Below, in pieces: positions 8,677 through 17,012 of a stretch of 64,000 nucleotides of DNA. Below the pieces are notes generated by a model. That model was not told the origin of the DNA, did not search any database, and worked only from the letters and a program-made list of their open reading frames with translations. Where the stretch lies: contig NZ_JADPJL010000060.1 of NCBI RefSeq assembly GCF_023073415.1, positions 124,001 to 188,000 on the forward strand, given 5' to 3'. Numbering within the stretch: position 1 is the first letter of the stretch; every line of letters begins with the position of its first letter. The stretch is from Bradyrhizobium sp. 190 (GTDB taxonomy: Bacteria > Pseudomonadota > Alphaproteobacteria > Rhizobiales > Xanthobacteraceae). Made by a program: the position numbers and the translations under genes.

Positions 8677-9402
8677 TCACGTCATCTCCGCCAACGCGCC
8701 GAACAGGATCACGGCGGCGGTCTTCGCCGCTCCGCCTCGCGCGAGCTGTTCGGCGAGCTCCTCGATCGTGGTGCGGACCAGCCGCTCGTCGGTGCGGCCC
8801 AAGGATTCGGCAAACAGCGCCGGCGTGCTCGGCGCGAGGCCATGCTCGATCAGCTTCGCGGCCAGGACCGGGAACGTGCGCCGGCCCATATAGACGACGG
8901 TCGTCGCCTCCGGATCGGCCAGCGCCGCCCAGTTCAGGTTCGCGGGCAATTCACCGGTGACATCGGCGCCGGTCACGAACTGGACCCGGCGCGACGTATG
9001 CCGTCGGGTCAGGGGAATGCCGGTCTGCGCCGCCGCGACGCAGGCCGCGGTGACGCCTGGGACGATCTCGTAGCCGATCCCTGCCGCGCGGAGTGTCTCG
9101 AGCTCCTCTTCCAGACGACCGAAGATGCCCGCATCGCCCGATTTCAGCCGCACCACGCGCGCGCCCGTTCCCGCGTAATCGACCAGCAACCGGTTGACAT
9201 GCTGCTGCTTGGTCGAGGGGCGACCGGCGCGTTTTCCCACCGCGACGAGATTGGCGGCTGGACCGGCCAGATCGAGGATCGCCCCCGACGCGAGGTCGTC
9301 ATAGAGCACCACGTCGGCTTCGCGCAGCCGCGCCGCCCCTTTCAGCGTCAGGAGCTCGGGATCGCCGGGGCCGGCGGAGATGAAGGAGACGAAGCCGCTC
9401 AC
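8677..9402 (-). CDS. cobA: Uroporphyrinogen-III C-methyltransferase
   Basis: The 241-residue enzyme adds SAM methyl groups at C2 and C7 of uroporphyrinogen III to give precorrin-2, the entry to B12 synthesis. Clear motifs are ISAGPGDPELLTLK, VLYDDL, VGKRAG, RLKSGDAGIFGR and EIVPGVTAA. The length is that of a stand-alone CobA/SUMT with no CysG fusion. The start is a GTG at 9402, and GTGA overlaps the cobB stop, which implies coupled translation. Confidence 0.95.
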   Translation of the reverse strand: MSGFVSFISAGPGDPELLTLKGAARLREADVVLYDDLASGAILDLAGPAANLVAVGKRAGRPSTKQQHVNRLLVDYAGTGARVVRLKSGDAGIFGRLEEELETLRAAGIGYEIVPGVTAACVAAAQTGIPLTRRHTSRRVQFVTGADVTGELPANLNWAALADPEATTVVYMGRRTFPVLAAKLIEHGLAPSTPALFAESLGRTDERLVRTTIEELAEQLARGGAAKTAAVILFGALAEMT

Positions 9403-10709
9403 CGGTCCTCCGCAATCAGATGGAAGAAGGTACCGGAGGTGTTATCGCGCCGCGAGCCGGTCTCCGCAACCACGGCGCCCGTCGCATCGCACACGACCGC
9501 GAGCGGCGTGTCAGGCTGCGCGACGATCATCGAATAATGAAACTCATGGCCCCTTAGCCGTGCGCCGGCCTTGTGTCCGGGTATCGGTGCAGCAAGCTCC
9601 GCCAGACGATAACCCAGATGCATGCGACGCCTGGCATAGCTCGTCTCCAGGCCAAGCAAGCCGACCATCTGGTGGCGTGCGCCCTCGGCGTCGGTCAAGG
9701 CCGTACCGAGCACCATATAGCCTCCGCATTCGCCATGCACGGGGCGCGTCTCGGCGAAGGCGCGCAATGCGCCACCAAACCGCGTGTTGCCTGCAAGCCG
9801 GCCCGCGTGCAGTTCCGGATAGCCGCCGGGCAACCAGCACACGTCGGCGCTCGCGTCAGGCCCTTCATCGGCAAGCGGCGAGAAGGGCGATATCTCGGCG
9901 CCGGCGGCGCGCCAGGCTTCGAGCATGTGCGGATAGATGAAGGAGAACGCCGCATCGCGCGCCAGCGCAATCCGCTGCCCGGGTGGCGTGACGGTGAGAT
10001 CGCCCGGGGCCGATGGCGGCAGCCAGGCAGAGGCCGATTGCAGCACGGAGTCGAGATCGACATGCTCGGTGACGAAGCGTGCAGCCTTCGCAATCAGTTC
10101 GCCGATCTCTGCCTGCTCCTCGGCCTGCACCAGTCCAAGATGCCGCTTCGGCAAGGCGATCTCGGCATGGCGCGGCAGCGCACCGAATACGGCAATGCCG
10201 GCGTCTGCCATGGCGCGGCGCACCAGATCCTCGTGCCGTGGGCTCGCGACGCGATTGAGAACGACGCCTGCAAGCCGGACGCCCGCGCGGAAATCGCGCA
10301 GTCCGGCGGCAACCGCCGCGGCCGTCTGCGCCTGGCCGGATGGATCGATCACCAGCAGAACCGGCCAGCCCATCATCTCCGCGATGTCGGCGGTCGCGCC
10401 GGTGCCCGCCACGCCGCGCGCAGCGACGCCGTCGAACAGGCCCATCGACCCCTCCGCGAGCACGAGATCGGCGTCCGCGCCGCGGCCGACCAGCCGCGCG
10501 ATCGTCTCGCGATCCATGGCCCAGCTATCGATATTGACCGAGGCACGTCCCGTCGCGGCCGCGTGGAAGGCGGGATCGATATAGTCGGGTCCGCTCTTGA
10601 AGCACTGCACGGTCAGCCCGCGATCGCGATAGGCGCGCGCGAGCGCCAGCGTCAGCGTCGTCTTGCCAATGCCGGAGGCCGGCGCCGAGATGACGAGGCC
10701 TGTCGCCAT
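9399..10709 (-). CDS. cobB: Hydrogenobyrinic acid a,c-diamide synthase
   Basis: The 436-residue enzyme amidates the a and c side chains of hydrogenobyrinic acid using glutamine and ATP. Its N-terminal half is a dethiobiotin-synthetase-like ATPase with P-loop SAPASGIGKTT at about residues 8-18. The C-terminal half is a class I glutamine amidotransferase with the nucleophile in HGECGGYMVLG. I chose the ATG at 10709, which overlaps the cobM stop as TGATG, over the GTG three bases upstream. In the aerobic pathway its product is the substrate for CobN-dependent cobalt insertion. Confidence 0.95.
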   Translation of the reverse strand: MATGLVISAPASGIGKTTLTLALARAYRDRGLTVQCFKSGPDYIDPAFHAAATGRASVNIDSWAMDRETIARLVGRGADADLVLAEGSMGLFDGVAARGVAGTGATADIAEMMGWPVLLVIDPSGQAQTAAAVAAGLRDFRAGVRLAGVVLNRVASPRHEDLVRRAMADAGIAVFGALPRHAEIALPKRHLGLVQAEEQAEIGELIAKAARFVTEHVDLDSVLQSASAWLPPSAPGDLTVTPPGQRIALARDAAFSFIYPHMLEAWRAAGAEISPFSPLADEGPDASADVCWLPGGYPELHAGRLAGNTRFGGALRAFAETRPVHGECGGYMVLGTALTDAEGARHQMVGLLGLETSYARRRMHLGYRLAELAAPIPGHKAGARLRGHEFHYSMIVAQPDTPLAVVCDATGAVVAETGSRRDNTSGTFFHLIAEDR

Positions 10710-11491
10710 CACGACGCCTCCGGAAAACGCGGTGCCTGCCCGACCGGGCGGTAACGGCGATCATAGTCGGCAGCGTAAAGGCGGCTCTCGGCGAACTCCT
10801 CCGAGCCCAGCGTCTTGCCGACCAGAATGAGCGCGGTCCGCTCGAGCTCAACACCGACTGCGGCATCGAGCGTGGCAAGCGTGGCGCGCACGATGCGCTG
10901 GTCCGGCCAACTTGCGCGCCAAACAATCGCGACCGGACAATCCGTGCCGTAATGCGGCGTCAACTCGGCGATCACCTTGTCCAGGAGATGGATCGACAGG
11001 TGGATGGCGAGCACCGCACCGGTCGCGGCGAAAGCGGCGAGCTTCTCGCCGTCCGGCATCGCGCTCGCCCGGCCGGGCGTGCGCGTCAACACCACGGACT
11101 GGGCAAGGCCCGGCAGCGTCAGCTCGGCCTCGAGCGCCGCGGCGGCGGCGGAGAAGGACGGCACGCCGGGCGTGATCGAATAGGGAATCTTCAGCGCGCG
11201 CAGCCGCCGTAGCTGCTCGCCCATCGCTGACCAAATCGAGAGATCACCCGAATGCAGCCGCGCGACGTCCTTGCCTTCCACGTGCGCGGCGGCGATCTCC
11301 GCAATGATCTCGTCGAGCGACAGCGGCGCGGTGTTGACGATCCGCGCGCCCGGCGGGCAATGCCAGAGTACGCCTTCCGGCACGAGCGAGCCGGCATAGA
11401 GGCAGACCGGCGAGGCGGCGATCAGATCGCGCCCGCGCAAGGTCAAGAGATCTGCAGCGCCGGGGCCGGCGCCAATGAAATGCACGGTCAT
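10709..11491 (-). CDS. cobM: Precorrin-4 C11-methyltransferase
   Basis: The 260-residue SAM methylase converts precorrin-4 to precorrin-5. The N-terminal signature VHFIGAGPGAADLLT is followed by CLYAGSL, RLHSGDLSIW and YSITPGVPSF, all typical of CobM/CbiF. A longer upstream frame is open, but the family start is the ATG at 11491, which overlaps the cobE stop (ATGA). That overlap and the start of homology fix the start. Confidence 0.95.
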   Translation of the reverse strand: MTVHFIGAGPGAADLLTLRGRDLIAASPVCLYAGSLVPEGVLWHCPPGARIVNTAPLSLDEIIAEIAAAHVEGKDVARLHSGDLSIWSAMGEQLRRLRALKIPYSITPGVPSFSAAAAALEAELTLPGLAQSVVLTRTPGRASAMPDGEKLAAFAATGAVLAIHLSIHLLDKVIAELTPHYGTDCPVAIVWRASWPDQRIVRATLATLDAAVGVELERTALILVGKTLGSEEFAESRLYAADYDRRYRPVGQAPRFPEAS

Positions 11492-11856
11492 TCGCCGTCT
11501 CCTTCGGCAAGCGCCGCCGTTACGGTGCGGTCTTGTGAAACCGCGCGCGTCGCAATCAGGCGCGCGCGACGACCGGCCGCCACCAGTGCGGCGGCTTCCG
11601 CGACCGACCCCGTGCCAAATTTTTCCCGGATGAGTTTTGACTGGGTCAGCGTCGTGGCGCCGGCCAGCACATTGGCTGGAACAGCCTTGATCGGCACGTT
11701 GAGCTCGCGCGCCAACGATATCAGAGCGGCCGTCTCCGCCTTGTCGCTGACCGTGGCGACCGCCGCGAGGCCTTCGCAGCCGCCGGCCGCGATCAGCGCT
11801 TCGCGCAGCGAGGCAAGCGTCGCGGTACGCCTGAAGCCCAAACCTGCGACCTTCAT
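11488..11856 (-). CDS. cobE: Cobalamin biosynthesis protein CobE (CbiG C-terminal-like)
   Basis: This 122-residue protein matches CobE and the C-terminal domain of CbiG, with GLGFRRTATLASLREAL at the start and LAGATTLTQSKL in the middle. CobE is found with aerobic B12 genes and is needed for efficient ring synthesis, but its exact reaction is not settled. The ATG at 11856 overlaps the cobL stop (ATGA), and its own stop overlaps the cobM start in the same way. I prefer it to an ATG 15 bases upstream inside cobL. Confidence 0.88.
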   Translation of the reverse strand: MKVAGLGFRRTATLASLREALIAAGGCEGLAAVATVSDKAETAALISLARELNVPIKAVPANVLAGATTLTQSKLIREKFGTGSVAEAAALVAAGRRARLIATRAVSQDRTVTAALAEGDGE

Positions 11857-13034
11857 TTGACCGCACTCCATTGCACGACCGGCCGCACCGACTCCCAGGA
11901 TCGGTACCGGCCCAGCGGGGCGGCATGAGCGATCTCGATCCGCATCAATTCCCCACCGTGGCGCTGATGCAGGTCCGCGAGAAACGCCTCCGTTTCTAGC
12001 GTCACGGCATGTGCGACCAATCGCGTGCCCGCTTCAAGACACAGCCAGACGGGATCGAACAACGTGGCATTGAGCCCCCCGCCGACGAATACGGCACCGG
12101 GCGCCTTCAGGCCCGCGAGAGCATCGGGCGCGGTTCCTTCAACGACGGTGATCCGATGTGTCAGACCGAACGCCGCAACATTGCGGCGGATGTTCGCAGC
12201 GCGTTCCTCGCGAGCCTCAACCGCAATGGCCGTCCCCCCCGCCAAAGCCCATTCAACGGAGATCGAGCCTGAGCCCGCGCCAATATCCCACAATCTTTCG
12301 CCGGGCCGCGGCGAAAGGGCTGACAGCGCCAGCGCGCGCACCGGCCGCTTGGTGATCTGGCCGTCATGCACAAAGAGATCGTCCGGAAGACCCGAGCTGC
12401 GCGCGATGCCCTGCGATCCCCTCGCCTCCAGCGCCAGCGCGACGAGATTGTCGCGAGGCTCGGCCGAGTAGCTGTCGGCACGATGTTGTCTGATGCGTTC
12501 GCCGGGGCCACCAAGGGCCGCAAGGCTCCAGATCAACGACCCGCCCCAGCCACGTTCCGTGAGCCATTTTGCGAGATCGCCGCCTGCCTTGCCGTCGCGC
12601 ACCAGGCAAATGATCCGCGCGCCCTGCGCCAGATGCGGGACCAAGCGCTCGAAAGGCGCGGCGTGGAGCCCGAGACAGACGACAGATTCGAGGCGCCAGC
12701 CCAATCGCGCCGCGGCGAGCGAGAAGGTCGAAGGCGCGGAGTGGACAACCCACTCGCCTGCCTCGAGCTTCTCAGCAAGGCTTCCGCCGACGCCATGCCA
12801 GAACGGATCGCCCGAGGCAAGCACCGCCGTCGGGCGGCCGCGCCGGCTCAGCACAATGTCCGCATCGAACGGTACCGGCCACGGACGGCCGCGGTTGCCA
12901 ACCTCCGCGAGCGCGAGATGGCGTTCGCCGCCAAAGACAGTTTCCGCCCGGGCAATCGCCTTTCGGCTTGCCTCGGAGAGGCCGGCAAGGCCATCTTCGC
13001 CGATGCCAATAATGGTCAACCAGGGATCAGCCAT
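11853..13034 (-). CDS. cobL: Precorrin-6Y C5,15-methyltransferase (decarboxylating)
   Basis: The 393-residue fusion protein methylates C5 and C15 and decarboxylates the acetate side chain on ring C, giving precorrin-8x. The N-terminal CbiE-like tetrapyrrole methylase (about residues 1-200) starts LTIIGIGEDGLAGL and contains VLASGDPFWHG. The C-terminal CbiT-like Rossmann methyltransferase has DIGAGSGSISVEWA. The chosen start at 13034 begins MADPWLTI. Its start codon overlaps the start codon of cobK on the opposite strand (positions 13032-13035), so each promoter must lie inside the other gene or transcription must read through. Confidence 0.95.
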   Translation of the reverse strand: MADPWLTIIGIGEDGLAGLSEASRKAIARAETVFGGERHLALAEVGNRGRPWPVPFDADIVLSRRGRPTAVLASGDPFWHGVGGSLAEKLEAGEWVVHSAPSTFSLAAARLGWRLESVVCLGLHAAPFERLVPHLAQGARIICLVRDGKAGGDLAKWLTERGWGGSLIWSLAALGGPGERIRQHRADSYSAEPRDNLVALALEARGSQGIARSSGLPDDLFVHDGQITKRPVRALALSALSPRPGERLWDIGAGSGSISVEWALAGGTAIAVEAREERAANIRRNVAAFGLTHRITVVEGTAPDALAGLKAPGAVFVGGGLNATLFDPVWLCLEAGTRLVAHAVTLETEAFLADLHQRHGGELMRIEIAHAAPLGRYRSWESVRPVVQWSAVK

Positions 13035-13779
13035 GATGCGCGCCCTCATTCTGGGCGGAACGGCCGACGCCAATCTGCTTGCAGAGAGCATCGCGCGCGC
13101 AGGACTCGACGCGATCTATTCCTACGGCGGGCGCACCCGTGCGCCCGCCAACCAGCCGCTGCCGACTCGTATCGGCGGCTTCGGCGGCGTGAGCGGTCTT
13201 GCCGAACACATTCGTCGGGAAGGCATCACGCATGTGGTTGACGCAACGCATCCCTTCGCGGCCGAGATGAGCCGCAACGCGGTTGCGGCGTGCGTGGAAA
13301 CCGGCACGCCGCTGATGGCTCTGGAACGCGCCCCCTGGGCCAGAACGCCCGGCGACAACTGGATCGAGGTGGCCAATATCGCCTCCGCTGTTGCGGCCTT
13401 GCCGGAAAGCCGCACCCGGGTGTTTCTTGCGATCGGCCGGCAGCATATCGCGCCCTTCGCCAGCAGGCCGCAGCACGCCTACACGCTGAGATTCGTCGAC
13501 GCGCCCGAGGACGCCTTGCCATTCGATGCCGACGTCATCGTGTCGCGCGGCCCGTTCACGCTCAATGGTGAACTGGAGATGATGCGCGCGCGTCGCATCG
13601 AATGGATTGTCGCCCGCAATTCCGGCGGAGACGGCGCGCGCGCCAAGATTGACGCTGCGCGCGCGCTGGGTCTTCCCGTGATCATGCTGTCGCGACCAGC
13701 ACTTCCGGACCGGTTGCGGGTGGAAAGCGTCGCCGAGGTCATGCAATGGCTCGGTCATCGTACCTGCCTCGGTGCATAG
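13033..13779 (+). CDS. cobK: Precorrin-6A reductase
   Basis: The 248-residue NADPH-dependent enzyme reduces precorrin-6A to precorrin-6B (dihydro). Motifs are ILGGTADANLLAE (dinucleotide-binding start), VVDATHPFA, FLAIGRQHIAPF and ARNSGG. It is the only gene of the ring-synthesis run that points right. Its start codon overlaps that of cobL, and its last 25 bases overlap the end of cobJ. A second ATG directly follows the first, so initiation could be at 13033 or 13036. Confidence 0.93.
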   Translation: MMRALILGGTADANLLAESIARAGLDAIYSYGGRTRAPANQPLPTRIGGFGGVSGLAEHIRREGITHVVDATHPFAAEMSRNAVAACVETGTPLMALERAPWARTPGDNWIEVANIASAVAALPESRTRVFLAIGRQHIAPFASRPQHAYTLRFVDAPEDALPFDADVIVSRGPFTLNGELEMMRARRIEWIVARNSGGDGARAKIDAARALGLPVIMLSRPALPDRLRVESVAEVMQWLGHRTCLGA

Positions 13780-14489
13780 ACCCAGCGGCCGATCCGGCGC
13801 GTCGTCGAATTGCTGACGATCACGAGCGTCCGCATGTCGGCCATTTCGGGCTTCGCCTCGCATAGCCTGAGCGCCTCAATCCGCTCATCGGGTGTGCTGA
13901 CCGCCCGCGCAAAGATGACAATGCGCTCGCCGCACCCCGCCTCGCTCAGGACGTCCAGCGCGTGTCCAAAGCCCTCGGGCCGGTTCGCCGAGCGCGGATT
14001 GTACATCGCGATCGCGAAATCAGCTTCGGCGGCGAGCCGCAGGCGCTTCTCGATCACCGGCCACGGCTTCAGATTGTCGGAGAGATTGATCACGCAAAAA
14101 TCATGTCCAAGCGGTGCGCCGGCGCGCGCGGCGGCTGCCAACATCGCCGTCACGCCAGGTAACACGCGGATGGGAAGCCCCTGCCATTGCGGCCGGTCCT
14201 CAAGCGCCTCGAACACGGTAGAGGCCATCGCAAAGACGCCGGGATCGCCGGAGGACACCACGACAACCTGATGGCCTTCTGATGCGAGCCGCAAGGCTTC
14301 GTTCGCGCGCTGCAACTCGACGCGGTTGTCGGAGGGGTGCAACGTGAGGCCTTCGCGCGGAGCCACGCGCGCAACATAGGGCGCATAGCCCACGATGTCG
14401 GTCGCGGCCGCGAGTGCGGCGGAGACTTCCGGCGTGACCAGTGCGTCGTCGCCCGGCCCAAGTCCCGCGATGGTCAGCGTGCCCGTCAT
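13755..14489 (-). CDS. cobJ: Precorrin-3B C17-methyltransferase
   Basis: The 244-residue SAM methylase carries out C17 methylation with ring contraction, making precorrin-4. Motifs are IAGLGPGDDALVTPE, IVGYAPYV, VVSSGDPGVFAMA, RVLPGVTAM, and YNPRSANRP in the second domain. Translation is probably coupled to cobI, since ATGA overlaps its stop at 14486-14489. The 3' end overlaps cobK convergently by 25 bases. Confidence 0.96.
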   Translation of the reverse strand: MTGTLTIAGLGPGDDALVTPEVSAALAAATDIVGYAPYVARVAPREGLTLHPSDNRVELQRANEALRLASEGHQVVVVSSGDPGVFAMASTVFEALEDRPQWQGLPIRVLPGVTAMLAAAARAGAPLGHDFCVINLSDNLKPWPVIEKRLRLAAEADFAIAMYNPRSANRPEGFGHALDVLSEAGCGERIVIFARAVSTPDERIEALRLCEAKPEMADMRTLVIVSNSTTRRIGRWVYAPRQVR

Positions 14490-15217
14490 TCGACCGACAC
14501 CAGGCGTCGCCCCTGCCCGTGGACTAGCACGATCGCGAAATAAGGACAGTCGGCTTCCTCGACATCGATCAGCCGAGCGACACGCTCACTCGGCATGGTC
14601 CCGCGCTCGACCAGCCACGCGTCAGCCAGTCGGCCGGCGGACACAAGCGCGCGGCGCACTTTTGTCAGATTGCGGCCGGTCTTCATGATGACGAGCGCGT
14701 CGGAATTGCGCATCCGACGCTCCAGCTCGTCCTCCGCGAGCGTGCCCATCAAAACCGTCGTCACGTCGTCGCCGAGCGCGATCGGCCGGCCGACAGAGTT
14801 CCAGCAGCCGGCCATTCCGGGGATGCCTGCGATCACCTCGATCCCGACCCGCCCGTGCAAGCGCGCGTGCAGGTGCATGAAGGAACCGTAGAAGTAGGGA
14901 TCGCCCTCACAGAGCACGACGACGTCGACCGCCCGCACAAGCCGCGTCAGGCGCTCCGCCCATTCGTCATAGAATCCGGTGAGCAGACGGACATACTCCG
15001 GACTGTCGAAGGCGATCTCGGTCGTGACGGGATATTCCATTGGATATTCCGAGACGTCTGCCGCCAGCATCCCCTCGACGATCCGCCGCGCCTGGCCGGG
15101 ACGTCCCTTCTTGCGGAAATAGGCGACGTGCTTCGCCGCGCGCACCTCACGGTTAGCACGCACGCTCATCAAATCCGGATCGCCTGGCCCGAGGCCGCAG
15201 CAGATGATACGCCCCAT
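14486..15217 (-). CDS. cobI: Precorrin-2 C20-methyltransferase
   Basis: The 243-residue SAM methylase converts precorrin-2 to precorrin-3A. The start CCGLGPGDPDLMSVRA is the family signature. LCEGDPYFYGSFMH and EVIAGIPGMAGCW follow as expected for CobI/CbiL. It starts three bases after the cobH stop and its own stop overlaps the cobJ start, so it is part of the same transcript. Confidence 0.96.
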   Translation of the reverse strand: MGRIICCGLGPGDPDLMSVRANREVRAAKHVAYFRKKGRPGQARRIVEGMLAADVSEYPMEYPVTTEIAFDSPEYVRLLTGFYDEWAERLTRLVRAVDVVVLCEGDPYFYGSFMHLHARLHGRVGIEVIAGIPGMAGCWNSVGRPIALGDDVTTVLMGTLAEDELERRMRNSDALVIMKTGRNLTKVRRALVSAGRLADAWLVERGTMPSERVARLIDVEEADCPYFAIVLVHGQGRRLVSVE

Positions 15218-15219
15218 CC

Positions 15220-15849
15220 CTATTCGCTCCGGCTTGCCAGCGCATTCACGGCGGCAACGGTGATTGCGGAGCCGCCAAGGCGCCCCTCGACCGTCAGCGC
15301 CGGCGCGGGTGAATCGGCCATCAATGCGGCCTTGGATTCAGCCGCGCCGACGAAACCGACGGGGCAGCCAATGATCGCCGCCGGCCTTGGGCAATCACAG
15401 TCCTCCAGCATGTTGAGCAGATGAAACAGCGCGGTCGGTGCATTACCGATCGCGACAATGGCGCCCTCAAGATGCGGCCGCCACAGCTCGAGCGCGGCCG
15501 CCGAGCGCGTATTGCGCATGGACTGCGCGAGCGCGGGAACGGCGGGGTCGCTGAGCGTGCAGATGACGGCGTTGCCGGCCGGCAGGCGCGCGCGCGTGAT
15601 TCCCTCCGAGACCATGCGCGCGTCGCAGAGAATGGGCGCGCCCTTCTGCAGCGCGGCGCGCGCGATCGCCGCCATGCCGGGTGTGAAGCGGATATGGGCC
15701 TCGAGACCCACCATGCCCGCAGCATGAATCATGCGCACGACCACCGGTTCCTCGTCAGGCGCGAACCGGCCGAGGTCGGCCTCGGTCCGGATGGTGGCAA
15801 AGGATCGCCGGTAGATCGCCGCGCCATCGGTTTCGTAGATGTGCTGCAT
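15220..15849 (-). CDS. cobH: Precorrin-8X methylmutase
   Basis: The 209-residue enzyme moves the methyl group from C11 to C12, giving hydrogenobyrinic acid. Recognisable segments are IYRRSF, RMIHAAGMV (with the catalytic His of the family), ICDARMV, and the C-terminal GCPVGFVGAAESK. Two start codons are possible. I chose 15849 because GGGAG lies seven bases upstream and the ATG overlaps the cobG stop (TGATG). The ATG at 15855 sits too close to the ribosome site. Confidence 0.95.
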   Translation of the reverse strand: MQHIYETDGAAIYRRSFATIRTEADLGRFAPDEEPVVVRMIHAAGMVGLEAHIRFTPGMAAIARAALQKGAPILCDARMVSEGITRARLPAGNAVICTLSDPAVPALAQSMRNTRSAAALELWRPHLEGAIVAIGNAPTALFHLLNMLEDCDCPRPAAIIGCPVGFVGAAESKAALMADSPAPALTVEGRLGGSAITVAAVNALASRSE

Positions 15850-17012
15850 CAGCATGCTCCCACCAGGATGGAGGGATGCTTGACGAGGCTTGCGCCGCTC
15901 AGGCCGCGCCTGACAGGCCTATCCCGTGTCGAACCGTCACGAACGAGATCAAACCCGTCACCGGTCCCAACCAATGTGATCGACGCAGGGCCGGAATGGG
16001 CGCAGCCCTTGGCGCAGCCGGATACGTGAAGCCGCGCGCCAGCCGCAACGTGCGGCGCGAGCGCAGCCGCCAGCCCACGTGTATCGGCGTGCGCCTCACG
16101 GCAGCGCGGCGCGCCGCTGCACGCAATCACACGGAGCGCGGGATCGTCGGCCCGTGTGATGAGATCCGGCGTTCGGGGCAGCTCATGTAGCCCCTCCGCC
16201 AGCATCATGCGCCACGGCGTCGTGCGCAGTGCCGGCGCGCAACCGGCGAGATGGCGGAGCGCCGAATGGGATAGTTGCCCGAACGCCGCGCCGATCAACG
16301 CGCCATGCGGATCGAGGCCCGGAGCCGGTGCAGCCATGCCGCGTGCAGGCTCGGCATCCCCCCGCAACCCTTCGGGCAGCCGCGCGCCGGCGCGGACATG
16401 GGCCGCCATGCGCCCTCGCCCGTCTCTGGCTCCGCCTGATGCCAGGAACCATTCGGCGAGCGAGAGTGCGACGCTCACCGCTTCGCTTCGTGCAACAGAG
16501 CGGCCTAACTCGGCTCCGTCGGCGCGCACGATCAGTGTGCCCGAAGGATCGCGCTCGAAGCGCACGTCCGCCGACGCCGCGGCGAACATGCGCTCCTTCC
16601 CGTCATCGACTGCAAAGCCAAACTTGGTCGGAAGATCGAGAGAGCTATGGACCAGCGCATGCTCAAGTTCGGTAGCAAGCGAACACGTGTCATCGCCAGC
16701 GCTCCAGAACGGCGTGACCAGAATGTTGCGCCGTCTCTCGGTCTCCGCATCGGGGTCGACCAATCCAAACTGCGCGAGCCTGTCGAGCAGAGCCGGATGT
16801 CCTTCATCACTGACGCCACGGATCTGAAGATTGGCGCGGCTGGTGAGGTCGATCAAACCATTGCCGTAACGTTCGGCGAGGTCCGCTATTCCTGCCGCCT
16901 GCCTCGCATCAAGCCGCCCTCCATACGGACGAACGCGCACGACCAGCCCGTCGCCTGACAGCATCGGCCGCAGCGCGCCCGGGCACCAGCCCTTGATCGC
17001 GATCGCGCTCAT
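15849..17012 (-). CDS. cobG: Precorrin-3B synthase (oxygen-dependent)
   Basis: The 387-residue monooxygenase belongs to the nitrite/sulfite reductase superfamily. It hydroxylates C20 and forms the gamma-lactone using O2. The N-terminus GWCPGALRPM is typical, LTSRANLQIRG marks the first ferredoxin-like half, and the C-terminal cysteines CSGAPRC and CAKGC should bind the 4Fe-4S cluster. CobG marks the aerobic route to B12. The start at 17012 overlaps the cobN stop (ATGA). The frame is open further upstream, but that part is not homologous. Confidence 0.94.
   Translation of the reverse strand: MSAIAIKGWCPGALRPMLSGDGLVVRVRPYGGRLDARQAAGIADLAERYGNGLIDLTSRANLQIRGVSDEGHPALLDRLAQFGLVDPDAETERRRNILVTPFWSAGDDTCSLATELEHALVHSSLDLPTKFGFAVDDGKERMFAAASADVRFERDPSGTLIVRADGAELGRSVARSEAVSVALSLAEWFLASGGARDGRGRMAAHVRAGARLPEGLRGDAEPARGMAAPAPGLDPHGALIGAAFGQLSHSALRHLAGCAPALRTTPWRMMLAEGLHELPRTPDLITRADDPALRVIACSGAPRCREAHADTRGLAAALAPHVAAGARLHVSGCAKGCAHSGPASITLVGTGDGFDLVRDGSTRDRPVRRGLSGASLVKHPSILVGAC

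Noticed and set aside
9573..10754. Plus-strand frame of 393 codons opposite cobB
   Set aside because: It mirrors cobB codon bias, resembles no family and has no ribosome site. It is a shadow frame.
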